Of a DNA stretch of 64,000 bases, positions 48,901-56,015 are shown in pieces (the stretch's first letter is position 1; the number at the start of each line of letters is the position of its first letter). The DNA lies in NCBI RefSeq assembly GCF_042676085.1, contig NZ_JBHTKH010000005.1, forward strand, positions 186,001 through 250,000, read 5' to 3'. The notes below the pieces were generated by a model. It was given only the letters and a program-made list of their open reading frames with translations. It was not told the origin of the DNA and did no database searches. The position numbers and the translations under genes are program-made. Source of the stretch: Terrabacter terrigena (GTDB lineage Bacteria; Actinomycetota; Actinomycetes; Actinomycetales; Dermatophilaceae).

Positions 48901-50544
48901 GCTGGCAGAGGGCTGCCCGCCGATCCAGGTACCGGACACGGTGAGCGAGTTCTTCGTGTTGGCCGTGATCTCTCCGGCCGAGGTGCCGGCCATGACGCGC
49001 ATGCCGACCCACTGGTTCGGCTGCCATGGCTGGGTGCCGTCGTCCAGGGTCAGGCCGCTGGCCGAGTAGGTGGCCGACGGACGCGACGTGCGTGCAGCCC
49101 CCGCGTCCATCGCGACACCGGTGGACGGTGCGGCCTTGACCATGCGCATCCGGAAGACGAGCTTGCTCGTGGCCGCGTCCCAGGCGAGGTTGTCCAGGCC
49201 GATGCCCGCCGCCTTGAGCTTCGCGACGAGGTCCTGCAGCGAGTCGAAGGTCGGGTTGCCCACCGTGGAGGCGTCGAAGCCCGGCGGCGAGGGCTGGTTC
49301 GGGTCCGGAGCCTGGACGACGTTGGCCTTGAGGAAGTCGACGAGCACCTGGTTGGCCTTGATCGCGTCCGACACGGTGCCGCGCAGGAACGGCAGGTCGA
49401 GGTTGCCCGTCGAGGGCAGCGGTCCCGCGCCGTCGGGGTCGAACCTGGCAGCCTGGATGCCGGTCAGCGCAGTCGCGACCTGGGCCAGTCCGTCGGCGAG
49501 GTCGCGCAGGCTCATGTTCTGGAACTTGCCGACGAGGCCGGCGAGCGTCGGGGCCGTGACCGTCGGCGTGCCGGTCGCGATGTCGGGCCACGCGACGGTC
49601 ACGTCGGCGGCGACGTTCGTCGGGAAGCTCACTCCTGCGAGGCCGCTCGTGTCGGCGGCGACGTGCAGGGTGCCGGACACCGAGCCGGCGGTGCCCGGCT
49701 GTGTGGGCGACCCGGTCGGGTCGAGGGATGCCGAGACGAGCCCCGCGAGCGAGCCGTCGGCGAGCTCGCCGTCACCGGTGCCCGCCCCGTCGAAGGCCAG
49801 TACTCCGTCGTTGTCCGGGTCGTCCACCTTCGCGTACGCGTGCGCCGTGACGGCGAAGTCGGTGCTGCTGAGCGTCACGCCGAGGATGCCGACGGCGGCC
49901 TTCGCCGCTGCCGACAGGTGCGCGGTGACGTCGACGTCGACCCGCGGCGCGTGGCCCGCGTCGCTCGCCAGGTAGACCTTGTTCGTCGTGGCGCCCGTCC
50001 AGACCACCCAGAGCGAGAGCGTCGCCTCGACCGTCGCGGTGACGCCCTTCGGCGAGGAGAGCTCGACGCGCGGGCTCGCCGAGCTGACGGCGAGAGCCTG
50101 CTGCGCGGCCGTGCGGGTGACGACGAGGTTCACGTGGACTCGTTTGCCCTCGCCGAGGTCGTCGACCGTGATGTCGAGCGTCCCGGTGCGGCCGCCGGGC
50201 AGGCTGACCGACTCCCCCGACGTCGCGAGGTCGGCCCAGGTCGTCGTGCCGGCCAGAGCCCCTGTCACGCCCTCCTCGACGAGGTCGTCGAGGCCGGCCA
50301 GCCCTCCGGGGCTCGCTGCGACGAACGGCAGCTGCTTGCCGAACGCACCGATCGTCGCGAGCCCACGCGTCCAGGTGGCGAGGTTGGCCGTGCCACCGCT
50401 TCCGCCGAGGAACGCCACCACCTTGTCGACTCCGGGGTCGGGGTCGGCTGCGAACGCGGGCGACGGCCCGGAGAGCGCTCCGACCACGACGAGGAGCGAC
50501 GCCACAACCGCTCCGAGGGCACGACGAATCGACTTGCGCACCAT
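39994..50544 (-). CDS. Giant secreted protein with C-terminal RTX (hemolysin-type Ca2+-binding) repeats
   Basis: 3516 residues. The start at 50544 follows GGGGAG by five bases and gives a Sec signal peptide (MVRKSIRRAL, hydrophobic core, cut near PAFAA-DP). Residues about 35-2050 are a Thr/Ala/Asp-rich, presumably beta-rich array of unnamed modules with recurrent SL-D-L and V-D-L-A patterns, and one fibronectin-III-like unit at about 1310-1405. From about residue 2110 to 3300 there are dozens of GGxGxDxxx nonapeptides (GGPGDDKIG, GGTGADAIT, GGDGDDVLYGG). The end is Cys-containing and aromatic (DWNGAYNLFTHCNAAYGG). It has no cell-wall sorting motif. Likely a Sec-secreted adhesin or surface-layer protein folding on extracellular calcium. 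No operon partner. Confidence 0.88.
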   Translation of the reverse strand: MVRKSIRRALGAVVASLLVVVGALSGPSPAFAADPDPGVDKVVAFLGGSGGTANLATWTRGLATIGAFGKQLPFVAASPGGLAGLDDLVEEGVTGALAGTTTWADLATSGESVSLPGGRTGTLDITVDDLGEGKRVHVNLVVTRTAAQQALAVSSASPRVELSSPKGVTATVEATLSLWVVWTGATTNKVYLASDAGHAPRVDVDVTAHLSAAAKAAVGILGVTLSSTDFAVTAHAYAKVDDPDNDGVLAFDGAGTGDGELADGSLAGLVSASLDPTGSPTQPGTAGSVSGTLHVAADTSGLAGVSFPTNVAADVTVAWPDIATGTPTVTAPTLAGLVGKFQNMSLRDLADGLAQVATALTGIQAARFDPDGAGPLPSTGNLDLPFLRGTVSDAIKANQVLVDFLKANVVQAPDPNQPSPPGFDASTVGNPTFDSLQDLVAKLKAAGIGLDNLAWDAATSKLVFRMRMVKAAPSTGVAMDAGAARTSRPSATYSASGLTLDDGTQPWQPNQWVGMRVMAGTSAGEITANTKNSLTVSGTWIGGQPSASSPFVIVGPEAQLGAVTFGDQLTDQPGGTGPRRGILRANSAQTFATVKPSFAADLTLVLDLQDPKTGNDCIGFEGNTKACPFAQTTGAFSTNVTSLPLGPDRIMVRTGSPLLTADFPIDTAVDLTANAGFFQVRLKGSLSVCNSSAPADCSAAGTGHMLSIGLKQAGDAQHDLRLRDLFATLVTDTPTGTSNAGDLLDVDLAVRASADLKASIPDADGFLPAGTDVGLSAHWNDLTKLSGSDGPQLDLSRLSRIFALDIKPGSQAELFAIVLKTLQTMAAQLADAQPGGATGIYSREIPGTGTSLRDLMRRDASGVGSDVNYGTNTLQHVGRTFDASFVGRTVVVGTQVAVVASASGDTVTLTEPWTTRPVDDTAYAFRSPLDDAIDVLSLHPPQNMQDLVKVLDDRLGAGALHFRYLDDGGTPNVVLDLDWKRDFRTSTPLRLDLGGDKSLVTAAATGQGSAHVTGGVKVGLVVPLAPGTGPDDAASLKVLADSKVSIAADAGFTGRAAGTIGPLTVSAGDPAGDPAKQAKLKANLSLELSDAGAAANTPVSFSTFLSGLDVGFNASNTPVDCGEGLTTPLMVCGLIPLYATVSGGPTTSLGSVALRLQDSTDPATLLDLSGNLPAPDAAEQRFELPDLSAAFANAFADFTQIGPGLDGYLEKIEQSMRLATFDGKLPFVGKDLQQGADSVGRLRAEIRSKLGNVPASPKEAKDYVNTKIAEAITAAGLQKTSLTVDYECKAKLEPTAAPTLAATPSTTGSTTWRYEVVASQGSGAGTDGDTVASPPSAATTTSWTTLGGGNSIKVSWTKTNGATKYKVLRSKDGGAYQLVKVVDAASGSAQSYTDDGTATASAYTPVTTKPMLVDCPTTSINGVNLSFDVKAGTVTPDDGCVPGSGCLGDGKKLPLDIGIPGLALKAGDDAAITYGLGLQLHVKAGINTDDGFVIYTHDSWQDGAPAPEFGLGARFDMPATMRAQLAFLDIDVSKNGTAPLFAGAFLVDLRSRDTTETADSVLTIGDLAKGDASSLFGISLTAKIKADWLVKASVDSVLPGVQANFVLGWEFSNKDLKHLGAPNIEFKDVAIDAGGFLSNLLGPVLKKVKSVTGPLQPVIDTLYAPIPVLSDLSRMAGGGDVSLITLAKTFNTLAGGPKLDFVDRIAALTTLINNLPDCGGGAGDPTCLIPIGSFTVSGDKALDTDVSPTSSLAPGTASSLIKTASAASKDDVKNALNTKGGKGNVFGSGSSAGSANKSGFTFPILDDPASVFSLLMGSDVSLVEFDSGPLTLGFTWRQAFGPVYAPPPVMVTLSGSASVTLRFMAGLDTAGIRYAVEAARAGTSVDAVKLLDGLYFKTTDANGVPVPVVRLDGEIAAGAAVTAVIITVGLEGGLHLTIGFHWNDPNNDGKFRVSEFLHAAANNPLCLFTTTGRLSLFLRLYVTLGFSPFSVSFSINIADITLLDFTAKPNCEPPPPRLGGTTGDTLVVFAGRFGTDAARGTPWGNTADTETDTVRVTALHFAQKPGDDAGTNPDFDGFKVQMLGETREYLDAGLKRVVVDGRGSSTPLAVSFVGDGKKDANPSSSTTQADLSVFDRDAVVFGTPGKDQIQTGTGSSWVDGGAGDDRIVTADAVGKVARVAGGTGADAITTGQGADLVSGDGALPQHPLEVTAALNPVDVDNAKGSVTSVKLADIVDWTKLDVDPTQGDQGSGGADVVSVGLGRNRANGGPGDDKIGVASDRPGATAGTTIRSDGNVLIGGLGSDSVTGGSGPDTIYASTEGTFGVDAAGTADTLTTPSGKPSIPNIIETGSGDDQVWGSAVEDIVTSHSKSGEHARAVGGGGHDALVGGYGTDALFGGPGDDYVIAEPSQVGARGLDAAGNARGPDVVEGVDFGAYRAVTHLPIPAGEASSRKTLVGGLGNDHVIGGDGPATVFGDTLRDADTLDAAKDETCRPGSPVTSDPAPEGTSAAGGDGNDLVLGGAGVDTISAGGASDRVLAGGGADLVCGQEGADVLSGGDDADRVWGGSGDDRGYGDAGDDLVFGNTGQDQLYGQAGTDVVEGDNGSDRISGGDGDDVLYGGTRAAGRADVGPADAGDTISGDTGDDVIIGDNGTVDDPTSTTDAQAIPYDLDGLTPSAGRGDVIYGGVGDDTAYGGLGGDAVNGGDDADHLEGNNGSDVVHGDAGEDEIVGGSFQQPSTGVGRPDEGDQLHGDAGPDLIAGDNAVVESGVAAADATPVTRMRGFSRTHRVTLLDLGTSPVLANSGADQVFGGDGQDVVLGQSGTDRLKGDGGDDYVEGGPDTDWVEGDLGDDDLVGGSSTPSGGSGPTTAGQPDTDDAVFGGPGDDVALGDNGQVLRPVAGQAPSSVTVRLGSTTGTAMTPRVIQPWDLGASPLTTPSASLYGFDRVSGGDGVDVLLGQDGNDAVTGDAGADHVEGNGGTDQLFGDLPFGQASTHGTTVAALAATWPGSASPTALLRGTSSVPGQDDVIGGSTAAGFRDGSDVIEGNGGDDVVLGDNGSLLRTLQGGAGARSEKVYADRYPDGAVPSDATASRTHDPALPGPSTRFCTTTQATCEVSGAFGADVLWGDDGNDGIWGQDGDDVISGGFGDDDLYGELGDDRIGGDSGRDAIVGDRGGIVNQLLSAGDSPAQGSVTLNSPPKETFTAFPRGAYDRRVDLLHDVDGDQWVGASTDAAMPHNGMDEGGRDLIRGGSGDDAIHAGHGDDVVNGDSGGDDVFGGDGEDILWGGQGCDAVLDAATPDCLVNGVFTPSSRGADDRFVDHLFGGAGEPDVSKQDVLGSDLLDVRPRGSYAPGSGCTLGDWPLTTGTKKSVVTVDPCLWFEMTGLADADPANDNHHQGTDWIYGGWDRDVLQGDVTANGPNPGDRLIDWNGAYNLFTHCNAAYGGFNDVRGHSPAMQSWLQQLAWSSSAGRPSTDVTTDGTSAFRELAMVYPGQNEHGSGAAYPGTPGHFDETACTP

Positions 50545-50768
50545 GGTTTCTCCCCAGAAGGGAGCGCACCGCGAGCCCATCCCTGCCCGAGCCACATCCG
50601 ACACACTCCTCGTGCTGACAACGTAGTGAGCCCCCCGTCACACGTCTGGCAAATCGTCGGAAAAGGCATCGAGTCGGTGATAGAGGGACAGATGGGACTC
50701 AGGTGACGTCCACCAACCCGACCGAGGTCGAGCCACCCACCGTCGGTCTCCGATGGCAGGATGCCGGC

Positions 50769-51233
50769 ATGGCCGACAAGAGCTTCCGCATCACCCGCGA
50801 GACGACGATCGCGGCGCCGCCCGAACGCATCCAGCCCCTGCTCTCCGACTTCCACGAGTGGCAGAAGTGGTCGCCGTGGGAGGGGCTCGACCCGGCCATG
50901 GACCGCACGTACACCGGTGCCCCGTCCGGCGCCGGCGCGGTCTACGCGTGGAGGGGCAACCGCAAGGCCGGCGAGGGCCGCATGGAGGTCCTCGAGTCCG
51001 AGCCCCGTCACGTGGGCATCGACCTGCTCTTCGCCGCCCCGATGAAGGCGCACAACCGGGTGGACTTCACGCTGACGCCGGTCGGCGACGGCACTCGCGT
51101 CGAGTGGGCGATGACCGGTCCACAGAACGCCGTGATGCGCCTCATGAGCAGGTTCTGGTCCATGGAGAAGCTCGTCGGCCCGGACCTCGAGAAGGGCCTC
51201 GCGCAGCTCAAGCGCACGGCCGAGACCGCGTGA
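50769..51233 (+). CDS. SRPBCC-family protein (polyketide cyclase/dehydrase-like)
   Basis: 154 residues of START-like fold: FRITRETTIAAPPERIQPLLSDFHEWQKWSPWEG opens strand 1 and helix 1 (in part), then GAVYAWRGNRKAGEGRMEV, DFTLTPVGDGTRVEWAMTG and a final amphipathic helix (GPDLEKGLAQLKR). Typical small hydrophobic-ligand-binding protein with no assigned ligand. The ATG lies six bases after CAGGAT with no ribosome site, suggesting a leaderless message. It overlaps the downstream GNAT gene (GTGA). Confidence 0.85.
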   Translation: MADKSFRITRETTIAAPPERIQPLLSDFHEWQKWSPWEGLDPAMDRTYTGAPSGAGAVYAWRGNRKAGEGRMEVLESEPRHVGIDLLFAAPMKAHNRVDFTLTPVGDGTRVEWAMTGPQNAVMRLMSRFWSMEKLVGPDLEKGLAQLKRTAETA

Positions 51234-51688
51234 CCGGCCTGACCATCCGCCGGGCGATGCGAGGCGACGTCCCGGCGATCGTCGCCATGCTCGCCGACGA
51301 CCCGCTCGGGGCGGGCCGCGAGGACCCGGCCGACACCCAGACCTACCACGCGGCGTACGACCGGGTAGTGGCCGACCCCGGGCAGCACCTCGTCGTCGCC
51401 GAGCGCGACGGCACGGTCGTCGGCACGCTCCAGCTCACCGTCATCCCCGGGCTCTCCCGACGCGGCGCGACGCGCACCATCATTGAGGCCGTACGCGTGG
51501 CCGACGGCGAGCGCGGAAGCGGCCTCGGCACCGAGCTCGTCACGTGGGCCGTCGAGGAGTCGCGCCGGCTCGGTGCCACCCTGGTGCAGCTGACGAGCGA
51601 CGCCAGCCGCACCGATGCCCGACGCTTCTACGAGCGGCTCGGCTTCGAGGCCTCACACGTCGGCTTCAAGCTCCGGCTCGACGGCTGA
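51230..51688 (+). CDS. GNAT-family N-acetyltransferase
   Basis: 152 residues. It has TIRRAMRGDVPAIVAMLADD, the core strand HLVVAERDGTVVGTLQLTV, the acetyl-CoA loop in RVADGERGSGLGTELVTWA (about 90-108) and RTDARRFYERLGF. The GTG start overlaps the SRPBCC stop by four bases, so the two are coupled. Substrate unknown. Confidence 0.88.
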   Translation: MTGLTIRRAMRGDVPAIVAMLADDPLGAGREDPADTQTYHAAYDRVVADPGQHLVVAERDGTVVGTLQLTVIPGLSRRGATRTIIEAVRVADGERGSGLGTELVTWAVEESRRLGATLVQLTSDASRTDARRFYERLGFEASHVGFKLRLDG

Positions 51689-51730
51689 GGGGCGGCGACC
51701 GGTCGTCACCGCCCCTCGGGTCGTGCCTGC

Positions 51731-53695
51731 TCAGAAGATGCGGACGCGCTCGTCGGGCTCGAGCCAGAGGCCGTCGCCGGGCTTGACGGCGAACGCCTCG
51801 TGGAACTCCGAGAGGTTGCGCACCGCGTTGCCCCGGACGTCCTGCGGCGAGTGCGGGTCGATGGCGAGCAGGCGGATCGCCTCGGCCTCGCGCGCCTTGC
51901 CCTTCCAGACCTGGGCCCAGCCGATGAAGAAGCGCTGCGGGCCGGTGAAGCCGTCGAGCTCGGTCATGCCGGTGCCCTCGGTCGCGATGCGGTAGGCCGA
52001 GTAGCCGATCTGCAGGCCGCCGAGGTCGCCGATGTTCTCGCCCACGGTGAGGCTGCCGTTGACCTTGTGGGAGTCGTCGAGCCCGGCCGGCGTGTAGGAG
52101 TCGAACTGCTCGATGAGCCGCTGCGACAGGGCGTCGAAGCGGTCACGGTCGGCCTCGGTCCACCAGTCGCGCAGCGCCCCGGTGCCGTCGTAGCGGGAGC
52201 CCTGGTCGTCGAAGCCGTGCCCGAGCTCGTGCCCGATGACGGCGCCGATGCCGCCGTAGTTGACGGCGTCGTCGGCGTCGAGGTCGAAGAACGGCGGCTG
52301 CAGGATCGCGGCCGGGAAGACGATCTCGTTCATCGACGGCATGTAGTACGCGTTGACGTGCTGCGGCAGCATGAACCACTCGGTGCGGTCGATGGGGCCC
52401 CCGATCTTGCCGAGGTTGCGGTCGACCTCGAACGCCGTGCTGCGCCGCACGTTGCCGACGAGGTCGGCGGGGTCGATGTCGATGGAGGAGTAGTCACGCC
52501 AGACGTCGGGGTAGCCGATCTTCGGGGTGAAGGCGTCGAGCTTCTCGAGGGCCTGCGCGCGGGTCTCGGGCCCCATCCACTCGAGCGAGGAGAAGGACTT
52601 GCGGAAGGCCGCGACGAGGTTGCCGACGAGCTCCTGCATGCGCTCCTTCGCCGCCGGCGGGAACCAGCGCTCGGCGTACAGCTGACCGACCGCCTCACCG
52701 ACGCACGACTCGACGACGGCCACCCCGCGCTTCCAGCGCTCCTTGTTCTCGGGCTGCCCCGACAGGGTGCGGCCGAAGAAGTCGAAGTCCTCGTCGACGA
52801 ACGACTGGGGCAGCAGGGTCGCGAACTCCGAGAGCACGTGCCACGTCAGCCACGCGCGCCAGTCGTCGATGTCGACCGACTCCAGGGCGGAGCTGAGGGC
52901 ACCGACGAAGCTGGGCTGGCGCACGACGACCTTGTCGAACGAGCCGGCCGGTGCCTGCAGCGCGGACAGCCAGGCGTCCCAAGGGAACTGGGGAGCCAGC
53001 TCCTTCGCCTCGTCGAGGGTGTGGGCGTTGTAGGTCTTCACGGCGTCGCGGTTGGTGACGTTGTCCCAGTGCGACGACGCCAGAAGCGTCTCGAGGGCCA
53101 TGATGCGCGCGGCCTTGCCCTCCGCGTCGGGGGTGCCGGCGAGGCCGAGCAGCCGCCCGATGTGCGCGACGTAGGCGGCGCGGATGTCGGCGTACTTGTC
53201 CTCGCGGTAGAACGACTCGTCGGGCAGGCCCAGCCCGCCCTGCTCGAGGTAGACGACGTAGTCCTCCGGGGAGCGCTCGTCAGGAGACACGAAGTGGCGC
53301 AGCGGCCCGTCGACGCCGTCGCGCTCGAGGCGTCCCAGGGCAGCCCCGAGGGTGCTGACGTCGATGACGGTGGCGACCTCCGACAGCATCGCCTGCAGCG
53401 GGGTCAGTCCGAGCTCCTCGACCCGGTCGGTGTCGGTGAAGCTGGCGTAGAGGTCACCGACCTGGCGCTTCGGGGTGCCCGGCGCGCTGTCGTGGTCGGC
53501 GGCGGCGCCCTCGATGAGATCGCGAACACGCGACGTCGACTCCTCGCGCAGGATGTCGAACGTGCCGAACCGGGCCCGGTCGCCGGGGATCTCGGTCGTG
53601 TCGAGCCACGTGCCGTTGACGAACCTGAACAGGTCGTCCTGCGGCCGCGTCGACCGGTCGAGCGTCTCGAGGTTGATGCCGGACTTCATGACCAC
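51731..53695 (-). CDS. M13-family zinc metallopeptidase
   Basis: 654-residue neprilysin/PepO-like endopeptidase. NAYYMPSMNEIVFPAAILQ and the zinc motif HELGHGFDDQG (about residue 490) with the third ligand Glu in GENIGDLGG (about 550) are intact. The helical N-terminal half begins SGINLETLDRSTRPQDDLFRFVNG, and the C-terminus ends in GLWLEPDERVRIF. There is no signal peptide, as in mycobacterial Zmp1. The GTG at 53695 has GAGGAG five bases upstream; the ATG at 53689 (11 bases) is the alternative. A TAGGCT -10 at 53743-53748 gives a leader of about 40 bases. Confidence 0.93.
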   Translation of the reverse strand: MVMKSGINLETLDRSTRPQDDLFRFVNGTWLDTTEIPGDRARFGTFDILREESTSRVRDLIEGAAADHDSAPGTPKRQVGDLYASFTDTDRVEELGLTPLQAMLSEVATVIDVSTLGAALGRLERDGVDGPLRHFVSPDERSPEDYVVYLEQGGLGLPDESFYREDKYADIRAAYVAHIGRLLGLAGTPDAEGKAARIMALETLLASSHWDNVTNRDAVKTYNAHTLDEAKELAPQFPWDAWLSALQAPAGSFDKVVVRQPSFVGALSSALESVDIDDWRAWLTWHVLSEFATLLPQSFVDEDFDFFGRTLSGQPENKERWKRGVAVVESCVGEAVGQLYAERWFPPAAKERMQELVGNLVAAFRKSFSSLEWMGPETRAQALEKLDAFTPKIGYPDVWRDYSSIDIDPADLVGNVRRSTAFEVDRNLGKIGGPIDRTEWFMLPQHVNAYYMPSMNEIVFPAAILQPPFFDLDADDAVNYGGIGAVIGHELGHGFDDQGSRYDGTGALRDWWTEADRDRFDALSQRLIEQFDSYTPAGLDDSHKVNGSLTVGENIGDLGGLQIGYSAYRIATEGTGMTELDGFTGPQRFFIGWAQVWKGKAREAEAIRLLAIDPHSPQDVRGNAVRNLSEFHEAFAVKPGDGLWLEPDERVRIF

Positions 53696-53742
53696 GATGT
53701 CTCCTCGTACCCGTGCCGGATCGTCCCGGCGAACGTGCCCCG

Positions 53743-53748
53743 AGCCTA
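53743..53748 (-). promoter_or_regulatory. Possible -10 of the M13 peptidase gene
   Basis: TAGGCT on the minus strand, about 48 bases upstream of the start, with the ribosome site between. No good -35. Confidence 0.4.
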
Positions 53749-53875
53749 ACCACGCCGGACCCTCCGTCGGGTGCCGACCCGGCACGCGCACGAGCGCCGC
53801 CGGTCGGGTCCCGTCACCCGGCCGGCCGCGCCCACGGCCACCAGCGGGCAGGGCCCCTCGTGGCGTGGGGACTCG

Positions 53876-54568
53876 TCAGCGGCGCAGCCGTCCGGCCACG
53901 ACGCCGGCGAGCCCGACGATGAGCAGCATGCCGCCGAAGGCTCCGATCATCGGCGGCCCGACGAACCGGAAGGTGAGGTCGGCGTCGGTGAGGTTGGCGG
54001 CGAGCAGCCAGCCGGCCACGATCATGGTCAGCAGCCCGAACATGATCGAGCCCGGACGGGGGCCCTTGCGCACGGTGACGAGGGCCGGACGCGGGTCCTG
54101 GTGGGCCTGCTGCGCGTGGGCCGGGGCGGGCCACGAGGGGTCGGTCTGCGACGGCGGGGGCAGGTGCGGCAGCTGCGCCGCGTCGGTCACGGCGTCGTCG
54201 GGCACCGGCGCCGACGGCTCCACCCGGAACGGGCTCGGCGTCGGCAGCGCCCGGGTGGTGGTCGCCGGGATCGTGGTCGTCGCGTCGGGGTCGGTCGCGC
54301 CGGGGTCGGTCGCGCCGGGGTCGGTCGCGCCGGCCATCGGCATGACCGACGGCACGGCCGACGCGGTGGCCGCCTGCCTGTCGGCCGTCGACGCGTCCGT
54401 CGGGTCGCCGAACGGCTCAGCCGTCGGGTCGGCCAGCGGGTCGCTGAACTGCGGCCCTGCGCTCGTGCTGTCGTCGTGGCTCATGGTGCTCGTCTCCCCG
54501 GACGTCGTGTCGGTCGTGTGGGTGGTGTCGGCGTCGTCGCCCGGATCCCGGGTGTGCTCGGCGCTCAT
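53876..54568 (-). CDS. Two-TM membrane protein with disordered N-terminus, partner of PspC gene
   Basis: 230 residues. The first 165 are disordered, Thr/Asp/Pro-rich, and include an in-frame pentapeptide repeat (GATDPGATDPGATDP, DNA period 15 bases). Two hydrophobic segments follow, at about 176-195 (IMFGLLTMIVAGWLLAANL) and 205-226 (MIGAFGGMLLIVGLAGVVAG), and the protein ends RLRR. The ATG overlaps the stop of the PspC gene (ATGA), so the two are coexpressed. No named family; probably an envelope-stress accessory protein. Confidence 0.75.
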   Translation of the reverse strand: MSAEHTRDPGDDADTTHTTDTTSGETSTMSHDDSTSAGPQFSDPLADPTAEPFGDPTDASTADRQAATASAVPSVMPMAGATDPGATDPGATDPDATTTIPATTTRALPTPSPFRVEPSAPVPDDAVTDAAQLPHLPPPSQTDPSWPAPAHAQQAHQDPRPALVTVRKGPRPGSIMFGLLTMIVAGWLLAANLTDADLTFRFVGPPMIGAFGGMLLIVGLAGVVAGRLRR

Positions 54569-55890
54569 GACGCGCTCCCCGAGAGGATCCGGATCTCGCC
54601 CAGCCCGACCTCGGCGTCGACGACGATCTCGTCGGCTCCGGTCTTCGGACCGTAGTGGACCGTGCGCTCCCAGCTGATGCCGCCGGCGTGCAGCCCCGGG
54701 TCAGCCGACTCGTAGCTGAAGTCGCCCTCGTTGCTGCCGGTCGCCCTGAGCGCGCCGGCGCGCGCCCTGGCGTTGATCGTCACGGGTACGTCCTTCGGGA
54801 CGACGACGGTCACCTGGCCGGCCCCGACCGTCGCCGTGACGGTGTCGGTCCCGGCGGCCTTGTAGTCGGCCTTCGTCAGGTCGACCTTCAGGTCACCCAG
54901 ACCGAGCTCGTACGTCGGCGCGGGCGTCAGGGACGTGACGGCATACGACCTGTCACCGACCTGCCAGGGGTAGTCCAGGCCCGCGGGGGCAGCGGTCGTG
55001 AGGGCTGCGGCGATGACGCCGACGACGGCGAAGAAGCCGAGGCCCGAGCGGCGGCCGGCGATGCCCGCGACCACGATCGCGATACCGAGCATCCCCACGC
55101 CAGAGGCGATTCCGATCGCCACGTGGTTGCCGGGCCACCCAGCGCCGTCGGCGACGAGCGAGAGCACGACGCCGGTCGTGATCGCGAGGCCGAGCACGAG
55201 CAGCCCACCGGCGAAGCCGATCGACGGCGTGCGGTACCGAACCGGGGTGGGCGCCGGCGGGCGCGGTGCGGTGAGAGTCGCGCCGGCGTTGGCTGCGGCG
55301 TTTCCCGTCGAGCCGTATGCCGGGTGCAGCGGCGCCGCCGCCGACGTGCCCGACGCGGTGGGGTCTGCCGACGGGTCGGTGGGTGTGCCGGTGGTGGACC
55401 CCGGCGTCGCACGGTTGCCCGAGCTCTTCCACGGGGCCGAGGCCATGAGGTCGCGGCCCGTGTCGGTGCGGGTGAGGAACCACCAGGCACCGACGACCAG
55501 CAGGACGAAGCCGAAGAAGCGGAAGCCCTGGGTGTCACCGCCCCACCAGGGGCCGCCACCCAGCACCGAGATGCCCGTGACGACGAGGAGGAAGATCGAG
55601 CTGCCCTCGCCGTGCTTCAGCGCGCGCTCGACGTGGATCTCGCCCTGCTCGTCGGGCATCAGCAGCCACAGCACGAGGTACAGCGCCACGCCCATCCCGA
55701 AGAAGATGGAGAAGAGGATGAAGCCGGCCCGCACGACGAGCGGGTCCACGCCGAGCCACCGGGCCATGCCCGTCGCGACGCCGGCGAACCAGCGACCGTC
55801 CCTGCTGCGCACGATCCCCGGGCGTCGCAGGGCGGTGTACAAACCGTCCAGGCCGTGGCCCTGCGTGGGGGCCCCATTGCTTTTCGTCAT
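54565..55890 (-). CDS. PspC-domain membrane protein
   Basis: 441 residues. The PspC domain is at about 25-85 (RSRDGRWFAGVATGMARWLG, VVRAGFILFSIFFGMGVALYLVLWLLMPDEQG in part). Further hydrophobic segments lie at about 98-145 and 220-300. The extracytoplasmic C-terminal domain, about 320-441, shows the repetitive beta pattern of the toastrack/DUF4097-like fold (ELGLGDLKVDLTKADY, GAGQVTVVVPKDVPV, DAEVGLGEIRILS). Actinobacterial PspC proteins sense envelope stress. Divergent from a histidine kinase that also carries a PspC domain; the shared 125-base gap should hold both promoters. The start has CACGCT six bases upstream. Confidence 0.87.
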   Translation of the reverse strand: MTKSNGAPTQGHGLDGLYTALRRPGIVRSRDGRWFAGVATGMARWLGVDPLVVRAGFILFSIFFGMGVALYLVLWLLMPDEQGEIHVERALKHGEGSSIFLLVVTGISVLGGGPWWGGDTQGFRFFGFVLLVVGAWWFLTRTDTGRDLMASAPWKSSGNRATPGSTTGTPTDPSADPTASGTSAAAPLHPAYGSTGNAAANAGATLTAPRPPAPTPVRYRTPSIGFAGGLLVLGLAITTGVVLSLVADGAGWPGNHVAIGIASGVGMLGIAIVVAGIAGRRSGLGFFAVVGVIAAALTTAAPAGLDYPWQVGDRSYAVTSLTPAPTYELGLGDLKVDLTKADYKAAGTDTVTATVGAGQVTVVVPKDVPVTINARARAGALRATGSNEGDFSYESADPGLHAGGISWERTVHYGPKTGADEIVVDAEVGLGEIRILSGSAS

Positions 55891-56015
55891 GGCTCCAGCG
55901 TGGCGGTGCGCTCGCACCGCAACCATGAGGGTCGACCCTGAGCGCACCCTGACGCGACCCCCAAAGCAGGGCCTGATGGTCGCCCTCACCCACCCGGGTG
56001 GGCGAGGATGGAACG

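Noticed and set aside
40021..50706. Very long plus-strand open frames (700-1000 codons) opposite the RTX gene
   Set aside because: They are antisense to a gene with a signal peptide and RTX repeats, show Arg/Val/Ala/Asp-skewed composition typical of shadow frames in GC-rich DNA, and have no ribosome sites.
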